Positions 41,613 to 50,711 are shown, counted from the first letter of the stretch. The stretch is DNA of 64,000 nucleotides from an uncultured Flavobacteriales bacterium (GCA_937973685.1 CALJKJ010000043.1:23400-87399); one strand, 5' to 3'. The notes: a model not told the origin generated them from the letters alone. Translations and numbers: made by a program.

Positions 41613-42069
41613 GATTCGTAACGGACCATTTTACTTTCACAGCTTTTATTATTGGTGTATCCAAGCGTTGCTCAGTGAGCACTTCAAAAGCGTGTTTCAA
41701 ATAAAACGTTATTGGAGAACGGTAGTTGGTGCCATCATTTTTCAGGTCGTTATCGTGGTCGATGACCCAGCCATAAAAACACGGACAAGCTTGTTTCAAA
41801 GCGTCAATTAATTGTCCCCCAAGTCCCAATCCTTTGGTTGCCTCAGCGACAATGATTGAAAAACGCGTTTCGTTTTCTTTGTCAAACAAGACGGCCCAAG
41901 CCACAATTTCGCGCGCATCGTTTTCTAGGATAAAATGCCGATAATTGCTAGCATCTGTCAATAAAATTGCAAAGCGATTCTGAAGATTTTTTGGATATTC
42001 TTGGTTCCACAACACATCAATTTGTTGGATTTGATTTGCTGATAATGATGCCGTGTTAATGAGTTGCAT
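41602..42069 (-). CDS. GNAT family N-acetyltransferase
   Basis: The protein has 155 residues. It has SIIVAEATKGLGLGGQLIDA in place of motif A and KNDGTNYRSPITFYLKHAFE as the late motif. It is a divergent GNAT with no clear substrate. It is convergent with the methyltransferase, sharing 11 nt at the 3' ends. Confidence 0.75.
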   Translation of the reverse strand: MQLINTASLSANQIQQIDVLWNQEYPKNLQNRFAILLTDASNYRHFILENDAREIVAWAVLFDKENETRFSIIVAEATKGLGLGGQLIDALKQACPCFYGWVIDHDNDLKNDGTNYRSPITFYLKHAFEVLTEQRLDTPIIKAVKVKWSVTNPSV

Positions 42070-42107
42070 AAAAAGTTAACTTTATTGTCAAAATTAAATT
42101 AAAAAGA

Positions 42108-42497
42108 ATGAATGCAACATTAAAATTGGAAGGTTTAGGCTTATTGCTTTGTTTGTTGTTTTGTTACAACAGTTTTTTTCCAGAAAGTTGGGGTGTATTT
42201 TGGGCCTTATTTTTTGTGCCAGATGTTTCGTTTGCAGCGTATTTAATTTCAAAGAAATTTGCAACAATAGCTTATAACGTGAGTCATCACCAAGGATTGT
42301 TTGCCGTTTTATTGGCACTTGGTTATTGGATGGCAACTGATTGGATAATGCAAGTAAGTTTAATATTTCTTGCACATTCAAATTTTGACCGCGTAATGGG
42401 TTACGGATTAAAGTATTCGGATAGTTTTGACCACACACATTTGGGTTGGATTGGTAAAAGCAAACACTTAAATAAAGCAGACAAAAAAGCTGGATAA
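42108..42497 (+). CDS. DUF4260 membrane protein
   Basis: The protein has 129 residues with three or four hydrophobic helices. The family pattern is WALFFVPDVSFAAYLISKK, AYNVSHHQGLFAVLLALGYW, FLAHSNFDRVMGYGLKYSD and FDHTHLGWIGK. DUF4260 proteins are small membrane proteins of unknown role, and several conserved His residues (HH, H in FLAHSN, H in FDHTH) suggest metal or acid-base chemistry. It lies 45 nt before the DoxX gene. Confidence 0.8.
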   Translation: MNATLKLEGLGLLLCLLFCYNSFFPESWGVFWALFFVPDVSFAAYLISKKFATIAYNVSHHQGLFAVLLALGYWMATDWIMQVSLIFLAHSNFDRVMGYGLKYSDSFDHTHLGWIGKSKHLNKADKKAG

Positions 42498-42541
42498 TTG
42501 ATTTTTTTGTTTTCTTTACAGCATTAACTAAACAAACGAAC

Positions 42542-42910
42542 ATGACAATTAAAACAAAAACAACCATTTCTCTGATACTTACAATTTTAGTATCAGCTTT
42601 ATTTATTTTCAGTGCTGTTGGAAAAATTGCAGGTACGAAAGAAGTCATCGAAGGTGCTAAAGCAATGGGATTAACACCAGCAACCATGCGTAACATTGGT
42701 ATTATTGAAATCATCATCACTTTGTTATTTGCATCCAAACGTACAGGAGTTTTGGGCGGGATCTTATTGGTAGCCTACATGGGTGGTGCTATTGCAACGC
42801 ACTTGGAACACGGCCAATCTGTTGTTGCACCGTTGGTGATAGCTGTATTTGTTGGGGTAGTTGCTATGTTCCGTTTCCCTGAATTATCGAATCGCTTGTT
42901 AGGGAAATAA
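42542..42910 (+). CDS. DoxX family membrane protein
   Basis: The protein has 122 residues and four membrane helices. TILVSALFIFSAVGKIAG, GITPATMRNIGIIEII-like sequence and GGILLVAYMGGAIATHLEHG match the DoxX/DoxD-like family, often found with oxidative-stress genes. The precise role is unknown. A strong terminator follows. Confidence 0.85.
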   Translation: MTIKTKTTISLILTILVSALFIFSAVGKIAGTKEVIEGAKAMGLTPATMRNIGIIEIIITLLFASKRTGVLGGILLVAYMGGAIATHLEHGQSVVAPLVIAVFVGVVAMFRFPELSNRLLGK

Positions 42911-42930
42911 GAATAATTTTTCTATCAAAA

Positions 42931-42962
42931 AAAAGCAGAGTGAAATCTCACTCTGCTTTTTT
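42931..42962. terminator. Strong bidirectional terminator between doxX and tRNA-Leu
   Basis: A 13-bp perfect stem (aaaagcagagtga / tcactctgctttt) with a 4-nt loop serves the DoxX gene and the convergent tRNA-Leu. Confidence 0.9.
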
Positions 42963-42963
42963 G

Positions 42964-43045
42964 TACCTCGGGCCGGAATCGAACCGGCACTCCCGAAAGA
43001 ACAGGATTTTGAATCCAGCGCGTCTACCAGTTCCGCCACCGAGGC
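42964..43045 (-). tRNA. tRNA-Leu (anticodon CAA)
   Basis: It is an 82-nt class II tRNA with a long variable arm. Acceptor GCCTCGG pairs with CCGAGGT, D stem GCG/CGC, T arm GCCGG-TTCGATT-CCGGC, discriminator A. The anticodon loop is TTCAAAA (anticodon CAA, reads TTG). The anticodon stem CTGGA/TCCTG contains one T-T mismatch at the second pair. Confidence 0.92.
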
Positions 43046-43076
43046 ATTCAAAATGCTTTCTGCCGTTAAGCAGGTG

Positions 43077-43106
43077 CAAAAATAAGGATTTATTTTAATT
43101 CAGCAA
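43077..43106 (-). promoter_or_regulatory. Promoter of tRNA-Leu
   Basis: On the minus strand, TTG (43106-43104) and TATTTTTG (43084-43077) are spaced 19 nt apart. The bases after the -7 box (TTTTTGCACC) match those before tRNA-Arg and nearly match tRNA-Asn. Confidence 0.6.
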
Positions 43107-43118
43107 CTACACCAACGT

Positions 43119-45185
43119 TTATTTGCAAATTTTTACAACAACTTGCTGCACGCCATCCGAAATGATGAGTGAATAAAAGCCAGGTGATAAACTACCCAAT
43201 TCGTTAATCGTTAGTTGTTGGATTGCTTGTTCAGCGGAACCAATTACACTTGTTATAACAGTTCTTCCTGTCGCATCTGTTAGCGAAACTGTTGCACCAG
43301 CCAACGAAATATCCGACCAGTTGATGGTCAATTGATCGGAAATAGGATTGGGGAATAAACTGATTTTTTGTTCCAAATAGTTTGCCGTGATAGCATTGGT
43401 ACAATTTGTTGTAACACCAGGCATGTTATTATCCAACCACGCAAAACGGCGGGTGTACCAGTCTTTCAATTTTTGAATTTCCGCAGCATAACTTTGACTC
43501 GGCGCTTGCACTTCTCCTGTTCCTGTTGCAACACCCATGTTCCCCCAGACCAAATAATGCCAATGTTGACTTTCATTGACCACTTGTGCAACCGAATCAA
43601 TTTTTGACTGAATAGCAATTGTATCAAAAATACTTTCTCGTAATGCATTGTAACGACAGCGTACTTCGTTCGCAAAAGCGGGGTCTTCCAAAAGACGTAC
43701 ATACCATCCTGGTGGTACGACATCTTGGTTGCAAACAGGGTAAACAAACCCAGAACCATCTTGTGTACCCGCATCAATATCTTTTTGCGACCAATCAAAA
43801 TCCCAAACCGGCCCTGCTTTCAAACGACTTATTGTTCCATCAATCAAATCTTTGTCTTTTGAGAAATAACGACTTTTCTTGAAACCATCCACATTGCGTG
43901 TGACTTCGTTGACCAAGAAATAATCGATAAAACTGCCCACATCAATATACTTGCGGTAACCGATGAATGGATCATCAAACGTTGCGCTATAAAGAGCCGT
44001 TTCGAAATCATTGATATAATTTTGGATGTAACTTGTTTGTTGTGGAACGAGTTCGCTTGCAGTTGGCGATGCATACACCATATGCACATCCGATGTTGGA
44101 CAATTCAGGGGACTGTAATTCAATTGCCACGAATTACTATTATCCCAGTAATCAATTTTTAGGAGATAACCTCCTGTTACATCTGGTACTGAAATCTCAG
44201 TTGGCGTTAAATTAGCTATGTTCACACGATTGTTATCGCGTTTGATTTTTTCACACAACAAATAAATCCCTTGATAAACACCATCTAAAACCACATCTAC
44301 TAATTTAGAACGGACGGAATAATGACCCATTGCATCGAAAAAATGAAACGGCAGGATGTTGCGCGCAAATGATTTATCGTTGTAATTTGCAATCAACAAC
44401 CAATCGTTTTCTGCAGGCATTCCTAAAATGGAGGCATTAATTGTATTTCCCAAACTATCCCATGTTTCAAAAGCAAATGGTTTTTGTGGCAATGTAGCAG
44501 AATAATTTCCGCGGTATTCAATACCTATTGTTCCCTCATAGTCGGTTGTTGTATCTGATATGTAATTTCGAATACCAGGACCATTATAGATGATTTTCAT
44601 GTCAGCCATTACTTTTGGATCATCTGCTATGGTATTGCCATTTGTGTTGATAGCAACAATTGGTAATAGAGAAGAAGTAAGTGAAAAATAGCTTGCAGGA
44701 TTTGAACCAAAACTGATAGCAACACTTATCACATTTCCTTGATCAGCCCCATAGGAATCGGTTACCCGCAATTCCCAAGTACCGTTCGGATTTGCACCGT
44801 TATTCACCAATCCCATTTGACCGATTGGTCGGAATGTTCCGGTAAAAGGTGCAGCGTTACTTGAAATACTGCTTGTTGCGTTGGTATTCAAACAAGTAGC
44901 AGTGAAATTTTGTCCACCTCCACCAATTCCCGAAAAAAGTTGCGCAACAGTTCCATTCGGTGAGACAAGCGCAAGGGTCAAATCAGCATCGTATGTATGA
45001 TTGATTGTAAAACAAACTGTTTCAAGACCAAAACTTGTGGTGTCAATAGTTGTTGGTAAACCAGAAACAACAATTGGAATAGTGGTCGTTTGGTAATCGT
45101 TGATTGCTCCTCCGCCACCTGTAAAAGTTTGCGTAAAGCTGATGCTCGTTAGTGCCGTTAAGAAAAGAAGTAGTATTAATTTCAT
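43119..45185 (-). CDS. T9SS-exported CotH kinase-family protein with N-terminal P domain
   Basis: The protein has 688 residues. A signal peptide (to about SISFTQ) is followed by a proprotein-convertase P domain (about 25-160; TINHTYDADLTLALVSPNGT ... NPNGTWELRVTDSYGADQGN). The CotH domain covers about 185-560 with IEYRGNYSATLPQKPFAFET, ENDWLLIANYNDKSFARNIL, YQGIYLLCEKIKRD and the acidic VWDFDWSQKD. The C-terminus is a type A T9SS sorting domain from LFPNPISDQ. CotH proteins are atypical kinases; secreted bacterial members have unknown targets. It is monocistronic. Confidence 0.88.
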   Translation of the reverse strand: MKLILLLFLTALTSISFTQTFTGGGGAINDYQTTTIPIVVSGLPTTIDTTSFGLETVCFTINHTYDADLTLALVSPNGTVAQLFSGIGGGGQNFTATCLNTNATSSISSNAAPFTGTFRPIGQMGLVNNGANPNGTWELRVTDSYGADQGNVISVAISFGSNPASYFSLTSSLLPIVAINTNGNTIADDPKVMADMKIIYNGPGIRNYISDTTTDYEGTIGIEYRGNYSATLPQKPFAFETWDSLGNTINASILGMPAENDWLLIANYNDKSFARNILPFHFFDAMGHYSVRSKLVDVVLDGVYQGIYLLCEKIKRDNNRVNIANLTPTEISVPDVTGGYLLKIDYWDNSNSWQLNYSPLNCPTSDVHMVYASPTASELVPQQTSYIQNYINDFETALYSATFDDPFIGYRKYIDVGSFIDYFLVNEVTRNVDGFKKSRYFSKDKDLIDGTISRLKAGPVWDFDWSQKDIDAGTQDGSGFVYPVCNQDVVPPGWYVRLLEDPAFANEVRCRYNALRESIFDTIAIQSKIDSVAQVVNESQHWHYLVWGNMGVATGTGEVQAPSQSYAAEIQKLKDWYTRRFAWLDNNMPGVTTNCTNAITANYLEQKISLFPNPISDQLTINWSDISLAGATVSLTDATGRTVITSVIGSAEQAIQQLTINELGSLSPGFYSLIISDGVQQVVVKICK

Positions 45186-45263
45186 TGTTCAAGTCTGAAA
45201 AACGAAAATAGCTTTTTTTTGGCAATTCGTTTTACTTTTATTTTCTTTCCTTAACATTGCACT

Positions 45264-46496
45264 ATGGCAAAAGTATTGATCAAAAATATTCGAACGCTTT
45301 ACCAAGTTGGTGAAGATTTCCCAAGCTTTGTTGCAGGCAGTGCAATGAAAACCATTCCTACTATTTCTAATGCTTTTTTAGCGTTGGAAGATGGCATTAT
45401 TGTGGCTTATGGACGCATGGAAGATTGGGAGGGAATCACCGATTGGCGCGGAATTGAAGTGATTGATGCAGAAGGTCAATCTGTTCTGCCTGCTTTTTGT
45501 GATCCGCATACGCATACCGTTTTTGCGCGTACCCGCGAAGAAGAATTTGTTGACCGCATCAATGGGTTGACCTACGAAGAAATTGCGCTGAAAGGAGGAG
45601 GCATCTTAAATTCTGCACGACGCTTGAACGAATTGTCGGAAGAGGAATTGTTTCAAGCTGCTTTGATACGCATAGAGAAAATGAAAGCCAATGGAACAGG
45701 AGCGCTTGAAATCAAATCGGGTTATGGCTTAACAGTTGCGGCAGAATTGAAAATATTACGCGTAATCAAACGCTTAAAAAACGAAGCAGGAATTACCATC
45801 AAAGCTACTTTTTTAGGAGCGCATGCGTTTCCAATGGAATACAAATCCAATCACCAAGCTTACATTGATTTGATTATCAATGAAATGCTTCCAGTTATCG
45901 CAGAAGAAAAATTAGCGGATTTCATGGATGTTTTTTGTGAACGCAATTACTTTTCAGTTGAAGAAATGAATCAATTGTTAGCTGCTGGAAAAGCGATCGG
46001 ATTGGTTCCGAAAGTACACGTGAATCAATTTTCTGTGTTAGGCGGTGTGCAAGCAGCAGTAAATTTTGGTGCCTTGTCAGTTGACCATTTGGAAGAATCA
46101 ACCGATGAGGACATTACAGCGTTGAAAGGAAGCGGTTGTATGCCAACTTTCTTGCCAGGTTGTTCCCATTTTATTTCCATTCCTTATGGCAATGCGCGCA
46201 AATTCATGGACGAAGGATTGCCAGTTGCACTCGCTTCCGATTATAATCCAGGGACAACACCGTGCGACAATTTGCAACAAATCTTTTCCTTGGCTTGTGT
46301 GAAAATGAAAATGACACCCGAAGAAGCGCTCAATGCATTAACGATTAATGCCGCTTATGCCATGGGAATTTCAGCAACGCACGGAACCATTTCGTTGGGT
46401 AAAAGCACTCCAATTATTCTGACCAAATCCATCGAAAACTTAGCATACATTCCTTATGCGTTTGGCGAAAATCACGTGGATCGTATGATTTTTTAA
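45264..46496 (+). CDS. hutI: Imidazolonepropionase
   Basis: The protein has 410 residues with the amidohydrolase fold. The metal pair is in DPHTHTVFARTREEEF, then GLTYEEIALKGGGIL, EIKSGYGL, LGAHAFPMEY, KVHVNQFSVLGG and ALASDYNPGTTPCDN. All are signature stretches of HutI. It opens the ring of imidazolone-5-propionate in histidine breakdown. No other hut gene is in the window, so the pathway is split in this genome. Confidence 0.95.
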   Translation: MAKVLIKNIRTLYQVGEDFPSFVAGSAMKTIPTISNAFLALEDGIIVAYGRMEDWEGITDWRGIEVIDAEGQSVLPAFCDPHTHTVFARTREEEFVDRINGLTYEEIALKGGGILNSARRLNELSEEELFQAALIRIEKMKANGTGALEIKSGYGLTVAAELKILRVIKRLKNEAGITIKATFLGAHAFPMEYKSNHQAYIDLIINEMLPVIAEEKLADFMDVFCERNYFSVEEMNQLLAAGKAIGLVPKVHVNQFSVLGGVQAAVNFGALSVDHLEESTDEDITALKGSGCMPTFLPGCSHFISIPYGNARKFMDEGLPVALASDYNPGTTPCDNLQQIFSLACVKMKMTPEEALNALTINAAYAMGISATHGTISLGKSTPIILTKSIENLAYIPYAFGENHVDRMIF

Positions 46497-46622
46497 ATCA
46501 AATGTTGGTTATATAACTCGCTTGATTTTCAAGCAAAAAGCAAATTTTTGCATAGTTTTTCCGCAATAATCAATGAAAACACACGAAAAATTACGTTATT
46601 TGTGTGGTACGAAAATTGAATT

Positions 46623-47747
46623 ATGATTCCAAGAATTCTCACGCAAACATTGATTGACAAACTCAACGACAACAAATTGGTTGTCTTACGAGGGCCAAGA
46701 AAATCAGGTCGTTTGACCTTGTTACAAACCATTACGGATTTATCCGCTGCTGGCGTTTTGGTGCTCGATGGTGAAAAGAAAAAAGTTCGAAAAGGATTCG
46801 ATAACTTGGAAAGTTTCCGTGAATTGAGTCATGGAAAATCACTGATTGTCATTCGAGAAGCGCAATTGTTCACTTCACTGCAAGCAATAATTGACGAATG
46901 TTTGGAAAGCAAGTCCATATTCAATGTGATTTTATTGTGTTCGTTTGAGCCAAGTTTACAAGAAGATTTGTGGGAAGCGTTGCGTTACCAAGGATTGGAA
47001 TTGACTTTGTATCCACTGACCTATACGGAAACAGCGCAGTCATTGGGCTTGGCGCAGGAAGAGAAGTTGATTGAACAACGTTTGATTTATGGTTATTATC
47101 CTGAAATCGTGATGCATCCCGATGAGGTCGAACAACGGTTGTACGATATTTTGGAGTCGAGTGTGTTTACACAACTTGGCGCAACAGAACGCATCAATAA
47201 AAAAGAAAAACTGATTAAATTATTGCGTCTTTTGGCGTTCCACATTGGAAAAGTCATTAGTTACAATGAATTAGGAAAACAATGTGATTTGGACAACGAA
47301 ACAGTTGAGCGTTATGTGTCACTTTTCGAAAAAGCCGATTTGTTGTTTCAATTGACCTCGTTCAATAACGGACACCGTTATGAATTAAAGAAAAGCCACG
47401 TTGTTTATTTTGTTGACAATGGTATCCGCAATGCATTAATTCGAGCTTTCCAACCGTTTGAATACCGCAACGATATTCCCGAATTGTGGCGCAATTGGGT
47501 TATTTCAGAACGCAGAAAAGCCAACAAATACGCCAACCGTACTCCCGACACGTATTTTTGGTTGACGCATACCAAACAAGAAGTTGATTACATTGAAATC
47601 ACAGGTGAAATAGCAATTGGTTACAAAATGCAATGGGACAAAAAACGAGCAATCAAAATACCGAGTTCGTTCCAGGAAGCATATCCAGCAATCAAAGTTA
47701 CTGGCGTTAATCGTTCCACTTTTTGGACATTCATCCAGAAAAAGTAA
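46623..47747 (+). CDS. AAA_14/DUF4143-type protein with degenerate Walker motifs
   Basis: The protein has 374 residues with the layout of the AAA_14 - DUF4143 family: an N-terminal P-loop region, a middle region with the TYTETAQSLGL-like conserved segment and GYYPEIVMHPD, a winged-helix portion (IGKVISYNELGKQCDLDNET) and a C-terminal nuclease-like stretch (KQEVDYIEITGEIAIGYKMQ). Walker A reads GPRKSGRLT, so the Lys is Arg30, and Walker B reads IVIREAQ with Arg78 where Asp is expected. ATP hydrolysis is therefore doubtful. The frame is intact, so it is not a simple pseudogene. No partner gene is adjacent. Confidence 0.75.
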   Translation: MIPRILTQTLIDKLNDNKLVVLRGPRKSGRLTLLQTITDLSAAGVLVLDGEKKKVRKGFDNLESFRELSHGKSLIVIREAQLFTSLQAIIDECLESKSIFNVILLCSFEPSLQEDLWEALRYQGLELTLYPLTYTETAQSLGLAQEEKLIEQRLIYGYYPEIVMHPDEVEQRLYDILESSVFTQLGATERINKKEKLIKLLRLLAFHIGKVISYNELGKQCDLDNETVERYVSLFEKADLLFQLTSFNNGHRYELKKSHVVYFVDNGIRNALIRAFQPFEYRNDIPELWRNWVISERRKANKYANRTPDTYFWLTHTKQEVDYIEITGEIAIGYKMQWDKKRAIKIPSSFQEAYPAIKVTGVNRSTFWTFIQKK

Positions 47748-47866
47748 AGTTTGGTTACTATATAAATCGATTTAGTAGTCATTGCACGTGTTTTTACTTG
47801 GAAAACAGTGAAATTTCTATTACTTTACATCGGTAAAATGGTAGGTTTACCCAAATTAGGAAGTAG

Positions 47867-48640
47867 ATGAAAACAAAAGCAGAAATAGTTGAAAATTGGT
47901 TGCCCCGCTATACAGGTGAGTCGTTAGAAAATTTCGGCAAGTACATCTTGTTGTGTAATTTCCACAATTACATCGATACATTCGCTGCTTTCTTTGGCGT
48001 TGAAATCATTGGTAAAAACAAGCCGATGCAATGCGCAACAGCGAATGGAATTACCATGATTAATTTCGGAATGGGAAGCGCTTCTGCAGCAACGTGTGTC
48101 GATTTACTGTCGGCGATAGAACCAAAAGCTGTTTTGTTTTTGGGAAAATGTGGTGGATTAAAAACGAAAAGTCAAGTAGGCGATTTTTTATTGCCGATTG
48201 CAGCCATTCGTGGTGAAGGAACTAGTAACGATTATTTTCCGCCAGAAGTCCCTGCATTGCCAGCCTTTGCATTGCAAAAAGCTATTTCAACAACCATTCG
48301 CGACGCAGGATTTGATTATTGGACAGGAACCGTTTATACGACGAATAGAAGGGTTTGGGAACACGACGAAGCATTCAAATCGTATTTAAGCCGCATCCGT
48401 GCAATGGCAATAGATATGGAAACAGCGACCGTTTTCACGGTTGGTTTTGCCAATAAAATTCCCACAGGAGCATTATTACTTGTGAGCGATCAACCCATGA
48501 CACCGGATGGCGTGAAAACTAGTGAAAGTGATAATAAAGTAACCACTAATTTTGTTGATGCGCATATAAAAATTGGCATCGATTCCCTCAAACAATTAAT
48601 CAATAATGGCAATACGGTTCGTCACTTAAAATTTGATTAA
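47867..48640 (+). CDS. amn: AMP nucleosidase (short Bacteroidota type)
   Basis: The protein has 257 residues with the purine nucleoside phosphorylase fold. INFGMGSASAATCVDLL, AVLFLGKCGGLK, MAIDMETATVFTVGF and LVSDQPMTPDGVK are the substrate-binding and catalytic stretches, with Glu in DMETA and Asp in VSDQ. It lacks the long N-terminal domain of the E. coli enzyme, as is normal in this phylum. It hydrolyses AMP to adenine and ribose 5-phosphate. It is followed 40 nt later by tspO. Confidence 0.85.
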   Translation: MKTKAEIVENWLPRYTGESLENFGKYILLCNFHNYIDTFAAFFGVEIIGKNKPMQCATANGITMINFGMGSASAATCVDLLSAIEPKAVLFLGKCGGLKTKSQVGDFLLPIAAIRGEGTSNDYFPPEVPALPAFALQKAISTTIRDAGFDYWTGTVYTTNRRVWEHDEAFKSYLSRIRAMAIDMETATVFTVGFANKIPTGALLLVSDQPMTPDGVKTSESDNKVTTNFVDAHIKIGIDSLKQLINNGNTVRHLKFD

Positions 48641-48680
48641 TACGACTTATTAACGATATTTACACCAACAATTTGTACTC

Positions 48681-49130
48681 ATGAAACAACTCATTTTATT
48701 CTTGCTCATCAACTTTGGCGGATTGGCGCTTGGTTCTTTTTTAATGGGAAATCCAGCAGAAAATGAATGGTATCAATCGCTCGACAAAGCACCTTGGACA
48801 CCGCCAGGATGGGTATTTGGCGCAGCTTGGTTTTCCATCATGTTGTTTTATTCCATTTTCATGCAGCAACTCTTAAAAACGAAGAGCGATAATAGCAAGT
48901 CAATCAAATGGTTATTTGGATTATCGGTTTTTTTCAATGTCTGTTGGAATCCGATTTTCTTTGTACATCATTACGTAGTCATAGGGTTGGTTTTTTTAAT
49001 CGCTTTGTTTATCCTGTTAATACAATTATTTCGCATCTCTTTGCAGCATCAATCAAAAATTGCATTATTGTTATTGCCTTATTTGATTTGGATGCTCATT
49101 GCCATTTCGTTGAATGCTTACGTTCTTTAA
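48681..49130 (+). CDS. tspO: TspO/MBR family membrane protein
   Basis: The protein has 149 residues and five membrane helices. The signature is WYQSLDKAPWTPPGWVFGAA with the conserved PPGWVF loop, and FNVCWNPIFF in helix 4. TspO binds porphyrins and related ligands in the membrane; its role in Bacteroidota is not settled. It begins a likely three-gene unit with the RskA-like and LD-carboxypeptidase genes. Confidence 0.9.
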   Translation: MKQLILFLLINFGGLALGSFLMGNPAENEWYQSLDKAPWTPPGWVFGAAWFSIMLFYSIFMQQLLKTKSDNSKSIKWLFGLSVFFNVCWNPIFFVHHYVVIGLVFLIALFILLIQLFRISLQHQSKIALLLLPYLIWMLIAISLNAYVL

Positions 49131-49141
49131 TTGGTTAATTA

Positions 49142-49747
49142 GTGAAAGCTGTAAAACAACAACGACAAACACTTTTAGTGGCGCTTGCTTTATTGGTCGT
49201 CTTTTTAACGATACTTTTCATTTTTTCGTTGAACAGGCAATATGCGCAACAAGAGCAGCTGAATAAACTTCAAACGGAGCAGCAACAGAACAAGCAATTT
49301 ACAGATGCGCTGTTGACCGAACACGAGCATCTACAAGCAATTACAGGTGTTATCAATCATTACAAAACACAAGTTATTACACTCAAAGGGACAAACGACA
49401 AACCTGAAAACAGTTTTCAAATGCATGTTAATCCAACAAAAAAACAAGCTGTTTTATTTAGTGAACAAGCCCCAAAAATTCAACCCAACGAATTATTTCA
49501 ATTGTGGGGCGTAAACGTTCATAATGACACGCTCATGCTTGGTTTGTTTGATGGTGGCGAATTGGCATTAACTTCTGAACCATTTCCAGTAGCCTCAAGT
49601 GTTCACCGTTTTTTTATTACAAAAGAACCGCAGGGTGGAAGCGAACGACCAAGCCTTGAAAACCTTGTTGCAGTTCCCGTTTATTTATTGTTGCAATCAA
49701 GTAGGATATTTGAAATGCCGCGAAATTCGGATATTCATCCCTATTGA
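49142..49747 (+). CDS. Membrane-anchored RskA C-terminal (anti-sigma-K)-like protein
   Basis: The protein has 201 residues with a GTG start 11 nt after tspO. One membrane helix (LLVALALLVVFLTILFIFSL) is followed by a Gln-rich coiled coil (about 35-75) and a periplasmic domain with FQLWGVNVHNDTLMLGLFDG and FFITKEPQGGSERPSLENLV, which match the extracytoplasmic half of RskA-type anti-sigma factors. The cytoplasmic sigma-binding head is missing (only about 10 residues precede the helix) and no sigma-factor gene is nearby. It overlaps the frame of the next gene's leader. Confidence 0.7.
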   Translation: MKAVKQQRQTLLVALALLVVFLTILFIFSLNRQYAQQEQLNKLQTEQQQNKQFTDALLTEHEHLQAITGVINHYKTQVITLKGTNDKPENSFQMHVNPTKKQAVLFSEQAPKIQPNELFQLWGVNVHNDTLMLGLFDGGELALTSEPFPVASSVHRFFITKEPQGGSERPSLENLVAVPVYLLLQSSRIFEMPRNSDIHPY

Positions 49748-49764
49748 TAATTAATACACACGAC

Positions 49765-50658
49765 ATGATCCGTCCAGAAAATTTAGTACCAGGAGACACC
49801 ATCGCACTCATTGCACCTGCAAAAGCAATCGAACCAGATTTGGTTGATGCGGCAGTAGTGTTATTAGAAACTGCTGGTTACAAAGTGTTGGTTGGAAAAC
49901 ACACCAAAGGGCAACACCATTATTTTTCAGGAACTGATGACGAACGCGCAGCAGATCTGCAGTGGGCAATTGATCACCCCGCTGTCAAAGCAATTGTTTG
50001 TGCCCGTGGCGGATATGGAGCTGTTCGCTTGTTGGACAGGGTGCAATGGGCCAATTTTTTGCGCGAACCAAAATGGTTACTCGGTTTTTCAGATATAACG
50101 AATTTCCATTTGCATGCCATGCAATTGGATATCGAATCGGTGCACTGTACCATGCCGTTAAACTTTTCAGAAAATTCTCCGGAAGCCGTAGCTTCAATGC
50201 TTACGGTCTTGAAAACAGGAACGGTGCAACATGCATGGCCAAACGAACCAATCAACCGTATTGGTGAAGCCTCAGGACTATTGGTTGGTGGAAACTTATC
50301 CATTCTTTATGCGGCACTTGGCACACCGTTGCGTCCTAATTTTCAAGGCGCAATTTTGTTTATTGAAGATATTGGTGAGCAGTTGTACCAGTTGGATAGA
50401 ATGTTTCATGCGTTAAAAATGGCGGGTGCTTTCGATCAAATTGCTGGTTTAATTGTGGGTGGAATGACCGATATCAAAGACACCGCTATCCCAACTGGAT
50501 TTGATATTACTTCCATGATTTTATCACACGTGCAATACCGATCTATTCCCGTTGCATTCAACGCGCCAATTGGTCATATAAGCGATAATCGTGCAGTCAT
50601 TGTGGGACGCTACTCCCAGCTCAATGTCACTGACGAAGCCGTTCGTTTTGAACAATAA
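49765..50658 (+). CDS. LD-carboxypeptidase (S66 family)
   Basis: The protein has 297 residues from ATG 49765. The frame extends upstream to a TTG, but the family begins near IRPENLVPGDTIALIAPA. CARGGYGAVRLLDRVQW precedes the nucleophile Ser in GFSDITNFH. The triad Glu is in FIEDIGEQLYQLDRM and the His in APIGHISDNRAV. It removes the terminal D-Ala from tetrapeptides during murein recycling in the cytoplasm. It follows the RskA-like gene by 17 nt. Confidence 0.9.
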   Translation: MIRPENLVPGDTIALIAPAKAIEPDLVDAAVVLLETAGYKVLVGKHTKGQHHYFSGTDDERAADLQWAIDHPAVKAIVCARGGYGAVRLLDRVQWANFLREPKWLLGFSDITNFHLHAMQLDIESVHCTMPLNFSENSPEAVASMLTVLKTGTVQHAWPNEPINRIGEASGLLVGGNLSILYAALGTPLRPNFQGAILFIEDIGEQLYQLDRMFHALKMAGAFDQIAGLIVGGMTDIKDTAIPTGFDITSMILSHVQYRSIPVAFNAPIGHISDNRAVIVGRYSQLNVTDEAVRFEQ

Positions 50659-50703
50659 TTCTTTTTCAACGAATTGGTATTGTTTTTGTAAGTGATTACA
50701 CAT

Positions 50704-50711
50704 TATTTTTG
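50704..50711 (+). promoter_or_regulatory. -7 promoter box (TATTTTTG) for the 50733 lipoprotein gene
   Basis: It is an exact TAnnTTTG match with a TTG at 50680-50682 spaced 21 nt upstream. It lies across the TTG at 50709 that would otherwise be the longest start, which supports ATG 50733. Confidence 0.5.

Noticed and set aside
42094..42738. 214-residue leftward frame
   Set aside because: It lies wholly opposite the DUF4260 and DoxX genes, both of which are recognisable families.
43119..45185. Spore-coat role suggested by the CotH name
   Set aside because: The organism is a non-sporulating Bacteroidota and the protein carries a T9SS signal; only the kinase-like fold is shared.
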